Source: an uncultured Eubacteriales bacterium (GTDB taxonomy: Bacteria; Bacillota; Clostridia; Christensenellales; QAND01). From it: a stretch of 8,167 nt of DNA. The position numbers were made by a program, and so were the translations under genes. Shown one piece after another: positions 4,427-8,167 of the stretch (positions within the stretch are counted from its first letter, which is position 1; every line of letters begins with the position of its first letter). Under the pieces are notes generated by a model. It was given only the letters and a program-made list of their open reading frames with translations. It made no database searches and was not told where the DNA came from. The stretch is taken from NCBI GenBank assembly GCA_900546685.1, contig UREB01000069.1, positions 1 through 8,167 of the forward strand, written 5' to 3'.

Positions 4427-6133
4427 TCAATGCTCATAGTGGTCTGGCAGGTCGTTTTCAAATAAAACGACATCTCCCGGCCGAATCAATGCACCTAAAA
4501 TCTCCGTTGCTTGGTCTAAATTGTCACCCACAAATATATTTTCCTCTGGAAAACCTGCCTTTAGCAGGCCCCGTTTGATAGGGATCGCTCTGGTCTGTCC
4601 TACCAATATGACAAATTCACACACAGCCGCCATTCTTTCCCCAAAGGCTTGGTTCTCTTCCTCTTCCTTTTCTCCCAATTCTACCATACCGGGCGTTACA
4701 CAGATCTTTCTAAACTGCGTATACATGGAGAGCACCTCCATCGCCGCCTTGGTTCCATTGGGGTTGCTATTAAAGGCATCGTCTATGACAAGCGTCCCGT
4801 TGTTTGGGTTGATAAGCTGCAATCTATGCTCCACCGGCTCCGCCTTTTGGATCCCAGCCGCAATCTGCTCCAGCGTCAATCCCAATTCATACGCCGCCGC
4901 CGCACAACCTAGCACATTCATAATGTTATGTTTTCCCAACAGCTGAGTGGTACAGTGTACGCTATCCGCCCCTCGAATCTGCAAATCAAATTCGCTGCCG
5001 AAAGGCCCTACATCCAGGTTTACAGCACGAACATCGCAATCCTCCGTCAACCCAAACAAGCACTTGGGGCCGGTATGCTGACGGTACAGATCTTCGCACA
5101 AAGCTCCGTCTGCCGGGAAAAACGCTTTCCCATCTGCCGGCAGGCTCTGCATCAGTTCGTATTTGGTTTTCTGGATATTTTCAATGCTTCCAAAAGTTTC
5201 CAAATGTTGGTTGCCAATGCTGGTCAAGATCCCATACTTTGGCTTTGCAATATCGCACAGCTCTTTGATCTCTCCACAGCGCCTGGCGCCCATTTCGCAT
5301 ATAAATACCTCATGCTTATTGTTGAGCATCTCACGAATCACACGCGTAACGCCCATCGGCGTATTATAGCTGCTGGGCGGTACCAACACATCATATTTTT
5401 CCTGCAAGATCGTTCCCAGCACGAATTTTGTGCTGGTCTTCCCATAACTTCCCGTAATACCGACGCGGATCAGGCCATCTCTACTGTCTATGATTCGAAC
5501 GGCGTCCTCTACAAACCGTCGGTTGATCTTCTGCTCCGGTCGTTGCCTCAACATAGCCGCCAACACAACCCACTGCGGCAACATGCATACTGGAAACGCT
5601 GAGAGAATTGCTGCAACAAAGCACCCAAGAGCGGCCACCATCACGCTGCTATCTATCGTCATCGCTATGACGGCCCAGCCAAGCAAAACGCAGATTAGGG
5701 AAACTGCCGCCAATACCATTTTCGTACAGCGTTCCAGGCGTTTCATACGGTCTGTCCGCACATATTCCTTTTTTTGTTTCTGCTGTTTTTTCCGTTTTCC
5801 CGTTTCCAGGCAGATCGCAACGAACAAGCACAGGGCCAGAGCCCCCACGATTAAGTTATACAAAGCCGCCTGCAAGACCGCTTGCAACACAAAGCCGCCC
5901 AAGCACAACGCCGCATATACTAGCGCGCATCCCCAGGCCGGCCATACATCCATCCTAGCATTGCGTTTTACAGACCGGCCATATCCATCCAGCTGATAGG
6001 ATTCCAACTGAAGCAGGTGCAGAAAACGCTGCATATTGGCCTCGCTGGCCAAATACATCATGAGCGCGATAAACAAAGCGCCCAGCAGCGTCCATACCCA
6101 TCCAAAACCTACTAAGTTTGCGGTAAGGCTCAT
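4427..6133 (-). CDS. Membrane-anchored Mur ligase family protein, MurF-like
   Basis: A 568-residue protein with an N-terminal membrane domain and a C-terminal Mur ligase core. Hydrophobic helices lie at about 9-29, 64-88, 91-109, 138-160 and 164-195, with a strongly basic loop at 112-137, so the catalytic part should face the cytoplasm. The core shows the ATP loop GITGSYGKTST (225-235), CEMGARR (279-285), the Lys region KTKYEL (322-327), HNIMN (402-406), EHRLQ (435-439) and DDAFNSNPNG (451-460), the last being the MurF-like version of DDSYNANP. MurF ligates D-Ala-D-Ala to UDP-MurNAc-tripeptide, and the adjacent ddl supports a role of this kind. Yet the usual soluble MurF N-terminal substrate domain is not visible, and the C terminus reads FENDLPDHYEH instead of the KGSR-type ending. 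It may act on a lipid-linked or alternative acceptor, so I give no symbol. Start: ATG within ATGA overlapping the hydrolase stop, with GAGGAG ahead. Confidence 0.88.
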   Translation of the reverse strand: MSLTANLVGFGWVWTLLGALFIALMMYLASEANMQRFLHLLQLESYQLDGYGRSVKRNARMDVWPAWGCALVYAALCLGGFVLQAVLQAALYNLIVGALALCLFVAICLETGKRKKQQKQKKEYVRTDRMKRLERCTKMVLAAVSLICVLLGWAVIAMTIDSSVMVAALGCFVAAILSAFPVCMLPQWVVLAAMLRQRPEQKINRRFVEDAVRIIDSRDGLIRVGITGSYGKTSTKFVLGTILQEKYDVLVPPSSYNTPMGVTRVIREMLNNKHEVFICEMGARRCGEIKELCDIAKPKYGILTSIGNQHLETFGSIENIQKTKYELMQSLPADGKAFFPADGALCEDLYRQHTGPKCLFGLTEDCDVRAVNLDVGPFGSEFDLQIRGADSVHCTTQLLGKHNIMNVLGCAAAAYELGLTLEQIAAGIQKAEPVEHRLQLINPNNGTLVIDDAFNSNPNGTKAAMEVLSMYTQFRKICVTPGMVELGEKEEEENQAFGERMAAVCEFVILVGQTRAIPIKRGLLKAGFPEENIFVGDNLDQATEILGALIRPGDVVLFENDLPDHYEH

Positions 6134-6912
6134 GTATTCTCCTCACTTGTCAAAAAATAAATTACCACAGCCAAAAACTGCTCTAGATGCTCCAGATAGG
6201 CAAAATGCGTGCCCCCCTCGAGCTTTACAAGCCCCGCATCCGGAATCTTTTTTTCCATCATTTCGCCCATCCATAGGGGCGTTTCCGTATCCTCTGTTCC
6301 CCATATCAACAGCGTTGGCACCTTGATCTTTTCCAAGCATGGCGTTAGATCCTCATTGACAATGTTGGAAAAGGTACGGCGCATATGCTCTGGCAACGCT
6401 TTATATTCGGGGCTACCAGCATTCTCAACGCGTTTTTTTACATCTACCCCAAAAAGCCTATACAACCCAACGCCCCATTTATGCTTTGCCAAGCGCTTTG
6501 CCAGCTTGTATGAATATGTGCGCCGATAATACGCAAACGTCCGTTTAGGCCTTATACCGGCGCCACCGGTAAATATAATTTTTGAAAACAGATGCGGTTC
6601 CTTGCTTGCCAATTTCAGCGTCACACGGCATCCAAATGAATGGGCCACAACATAACAGCCTTCTAGGCCCATCTCCTTGATGAATGCACGCACAACACCC
6701 GCATAATCCTGTACCTTCCAAGGTCTTTGCGGCATACTGGATTGCCCATGCCCTGGAAAATCAATGGCATATACCGTAAACAGGTTGGCCAACCGAAGCG
6801 ATACCGGCGCAAAGCTATCCGCACAGCCGCCCCAGCCATGCAGCATTAAAACCGGCGGCCCCTGCCCCATGACTTTATAATATAACTCTGTATCTCCCAC
6901 AGAAAAGACCAT
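6130..6912 (-). CDS. Alpha/beta hydrolase
   Basis: A 260-residue alpha/beta-hydrolase fold protein. The catalytic triad is visible: Ser92 in AHSFG (nucleophile elbow), Asp208 in WGTEDTETP, and His236 in GGTHFAYLEH. The HGWGG at 25-29 provides the oxyanion hole and DFPGHGQS (51-58) is the usual strand-4 motif. There is no signal peptide, so it is cytoplasmic. A cap region at about 125-190 is rich in Arg, Lys and Tyr. The substrate cannot be read from sequence: an esterase, thioesterase or amidase are all possible. It is the first gene after the extended -10 promoter, and its stop overlaps the Mur ligase start by four bases (ATGA), which implies coupled translation and perhaps a shared task at the cell envelope. 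The ATG start has GCAGGA five bases upstream. Confidence 0.9.
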   Translation of the reverse strand: MVFSVGDTELYYKVMGQGPPVLMLHGWGGCADSFAPVSLRLANLFTVYAIDFPGHGQSSMPQRPWKVQDYAGVVRAFIKEMGLEGCYVVAHSFGCRVTLKLASKEPHLFSKIIFTGGAGIRPKRTFAYYRRTYSYKLAKRLAKHKWGVGLYRLFGVDVKKRVENAGSPEYKALPEHMRRTFSNIVNEDLTPCLEKIKVPTLLIWGTEDTETPLWMGEMMEKKIPDAGLVKLEGGTHFAYLEHLEQFLAVVIYFLTSEENT

Positions 6913-6931
6913 TGTGTTCCTGCTTTCAAAC

Positions 6932-6951
6932 TATAATGCAATATTATAACA
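6932..6951 (-). promoter_or_regulatory. Extended -10 promoter for the hydrolase-Mur ligase-ddl operon, within a palindrome
   Basis: On the minus strand 6951-6943 reads TGTTATAAT, a perfect extended -10 (TGnTATAAT), with only a weak -35 (CCCACA at 6966-6971, spacer 17). It should start RNA near 6936, about 24 bases before the ATG. The -10 is one arm of a perfect 6-bp inverted repeat, TATAAT (6932-6937), five bases, ATTATA (6943-6948). A second reading, CTGACA at 6954-6959 with TATAGT at 6930-6935 and an 18-base spacer, is possible but would leave almost no leader. Confidence 0.65.
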
Positions 6952-6955
6952 TATG

Positions 6956-7417
6956 TCAGTGCGCTTGTGGGTATGGCAATGAAGAAAGCCAAAGGATCAG
7001 CGCATCCTCTCCATTGTCTGAATAATAATGTCTACGCCGCCCTTGCTCCTCCATACCAAAGGACCGATACAGAGCCAAGGCAGCCTCGTTGCTGGGACGC
7101 ACTTCCAAGGTGAGGCTTTCTACCCCCTCCTGTGCCGCTTTTTGCAACACATAACCAAACAGTCTTTTGCCTACGCCGCGCCTGCGCCACGCCGGGGCTA
7201 CCGCTACGTTTGTTACATGTGCCTGCTCCAAAACCTTCCAGTATCCCATATAAGCAATCAGGGTTCCCTTATCATCAAACATACCATGATAGCGCGCCAA
7301 ATCGTTGTTCACGATATCCTGATACAACGACGCCTGGCTCCACGGCACAGAAAAACAAGCCTGTTCCAAGAAAGAAACCTGCGGCACGTCTGCTTTTTCA
7401 AGCCTTCTTAGCTTCAT
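6956..7417 (-). CDS. rimI: Ribosomal-protein-alanine N-acetyltransferase RimI
   Basis: A GNAT-family acetyltransferase of 153 residues that in E. coli acetylates the N-terminal Ala of ribosomal protein S18, using acetyl-CoA. Seen: the N-terminal LRRLEKADVPQV start common to RimI, CFSVPWSQ (21-28) close to the family's F..pWs, the strand VTNVAVAP (68-75) and the acetyl-CoA pyrophosphate loop RRRGVGKRL (78-86), then LEVRPSNEAALALYRSFGM (104-122), the hallmark RimI block containing the Glu and Tyr used in catalysis. It overlaps the end of tsaB by 20 bases, with AAGGAG about six bases before its ATG, so translation is coupled. Clostridial relatives often show tsaE-tsaB-rimI-tsaD; here the next gene is a hydrolase behind its own promoter instead of tsaD. 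Confidence 0.92.
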   Translation of the reverse strand: MKLRRLEKADVPQVSFLEQACFSVPWSQASLYQDIVNNDLARYHGMFDDKGTLIAYMGYWKVLEQAHVTNVAVAPAWRRRGVGKRLFGYVLQKAAQEGVESLTLEVRPSNEAALALYRSFGMEEQGRRRHYYSDNGEDALILWLSSLPYPQAH

Positions 7418-8099
7418 TTTGATTCTCCTTGGCCAAGCGTTCCCGTTCGGCCTGCGATATGCGCAGATAGTTTGGATTTAAGGCAAAGGCGTCCATCCAA
7501 TGCTGCTTGGGCGTATCGGCGGCAATCAGCGCCGCTGTGCCGGCCTGTTGGATGCGTTCCGGCTCTGGCAGAAAGATCGCACGTTCTCCCAGTGCATTTA
7601 TGATCTCCTTTTCGTAAACGCGCACCGCATCCCCAGCAAAACAGGCAGATTCTCCAGTTTCCTGGATGATATGCAAAAAATCTCGCAAAGGCATAGCACT
7701 TTCGGCAATAATGGTTTTTTCTCCACATTGCGCCGCGCCATATACTTCCTTTCTCCTAGCATCCATCACGGCACAGCGCAGTGGCGCCCGGTTCGCCTGG
7801 CGCATCAGCACCTGTAGCGTACTGACGCCAAGCAAGGGCAGCGACAAAGCTTGCGCCATCGCCTTTGCCATGGAGACGCCGATGCGAATTCCCGTAAAGC
7901 TTCCCGGGCCGTTTGTTACAGCAATGCCTGTCAGCATATTGGGCGATAGGCCTGCTTCCTGCATTGCCTGTTCAATCAGCGCTTGTATCTTCTGGCTATG
8001 CGTATGCCCATCCTCCAAATAGGTTTGATGAACCTGGCCATCACAGTAAACAGCAGCGCTTGCTGCCGGCCCTGTGGTATCAATCGCTAAAATTCGCAT
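7398..8099 (-). CDS. tsaB: tRNA threonylcarbamoyladenosine biosynthesis protein TsaB
   Basis: TsaB is the non-catalytic ASKHA-fold partner of TsaD and TsaE in making t6A37 on tRNAs that read ANN codons. At 233 residues it has the expected length. Seen: the N-terminal MRILAIDTTG with the fold's first strand, HSQ at 34-36, the signature TNGPGSFTGIRIGV (62-75), MDARRKEVY at 112-120 and the C-terminal PNYLRISQAER (209-219). The start ATG has AGGAGG seven bases upstream (8107-8112). It overlaps the upstream frame by 13 bases and the downstream rimI by 20, so the three are read as one unit. Confidence 0.95.
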   Translation of the reverse strand: MRILAIDTTGPAASAAVYCDGQVHQTYLEDGHTHSQKIQALIEQAMQEAGLSPNMLTGIAVTNGPGSFTGIRIGVSMAKAMAQALSLPLLGVSTLQVLMRQANRAPLRCAVMDARRKEVYGAAQCGEKTIIAESAMPLRDFLHIIQETGESACFAGDAVRVYEKEIINALGERAIFLPEPERIQQAGTAALIAADTPKQHWMDAFALNPNYLRISQAERERLAKENQNEAKKA

Positions 8100-8167
8100 G
8101 CAAATGCCTCCTGAAGCTGTTGTTCCAATTCTTCCTCTGCCAGGATGAAAAAAGTTCTCTGTTCCAG
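8087..8167 (-). CDS. tsaE: Probable C terminus of TsaE (runs off right edge)
   Basis: The last 26 codons of an open frame that ends at TAG 8087-8089, inside the tsaB start. The visible end is QRTFFILAEEELEQQLQEAF, which has the shape of TsaE tails: a beta strand after an Arg, then a short helix. TsaE is the small ATPase of the t6A synthesis complex, and it normally sits directly before tsaB in clostridia. The call leans mainly on position and on this weak resemblance; the ATPase motifs lie outside the window. Confidence 0.55.
   Translation of the reverse strand: MEQRTFFILAEEELEQQLQEAFACEF

Noticed and set aside
4413..4430. TTG start of ddl six codons upstream
   Set aside because: The GAGAGGAGA ribosome binding site lies inside this stretch, serving the ATG at 4412, where the conserved N terminus begins.
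4928..5602. Plus-strand open frame of 224 codons opposite the Mur ligase gene
   Set aside because: It lies wholly antisense to a well-supported gene, shows no recognisable motif and has no good ribosome binding site or partner genes on that strand.
5490..5996. Plus-strand open frame of 168 codons opposite the membrane part of the Mur ligase
   Set aside because: It is the antisense of hydrophobic helix codons and has no independent support.
1..8167. CRISPR arrays, tRNA genes, insertion sequences or integration sites
   Set aside because: No repeated units, cloverleaf-like segments, transposase sequence or terminal inverted repeats were seen on either strand.

Overview
The window looks like an ordinary chromosomal segment of a Gram-positive anaerobe of the class Clostridia. 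The signs are an HflX with the long N-terminal extension I associate with clostridia, the tsaE-tsaB-rimI order, strong AGGAGG-type ribosome binding sites, TTG starts, a SEC-C protein and moderate base composition. I cannot name the genus. Every gene I accept is on the minus strand, so transcription runs from high to low coordinates.

Region 1 (8167 to 6956) holds a tRNA/ribosome modification group: the last codons of a probable tsaE, then tsaB (tRNA t6A synthesis) and rimI (N-alpha-acetyltransferase). They overlap and are translationally coupled. Region 2 (6951 to 1094) is one long operon behind an extended -10 promoter placed right after the rimI stop. It encodes an alpha/beta hydrolase, a membrane-anchored Mur ligase of MurF type, a D-alanine-D-alanine ligase (ddl), a small two-helix membrane protein, an NADP-type isocitrate dehydrogenase and a SEC-C zinc-motif protein, and ends at a strong hairpin. 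The first three genes form a compact cell-wall cassette: Ddl makes D-Ala-D-Ala and the Mur ligase is of the type that adds it to a muramyl peptide. The ligase has about 195 residues of membrane-spanning sequence where soluble MurF carries its substrate-binding domain.

Region 3 (1034 to 444) holds two tiny exported proteins with Pro/Thr/Ala-rich tails, a lipoprotein and a single-pass membrane protein. Each is followed by its own intrinsic terminator, and a near-consensus promoter lies between them. Region 4 (374 to 1) is the N-terminal 124 codons of HflX, a ribosome-associated GTPase, running off the left edge. It starts at TTG behind a perfect ribosome binding site and only 27 bases below a strong terminator hairpin, a layout that could be an attenuator.

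The points most worth a second look are a complete JAMM-like metal-site pattern (Glu, His-x-His, Ser, Asp at the expected spacings) in the HflX N-terminal extension, the membrane-embedded MurF-like ligase with ddl and a hydrolase, the hairpin in front of hflX, and a palindromic back-to-back -10 promoter at 6932-6948. No RNA genes, mobile elements, CRISPR arrays or frameshifted genes were seen. No stretch over 300 bases lacks a gene.
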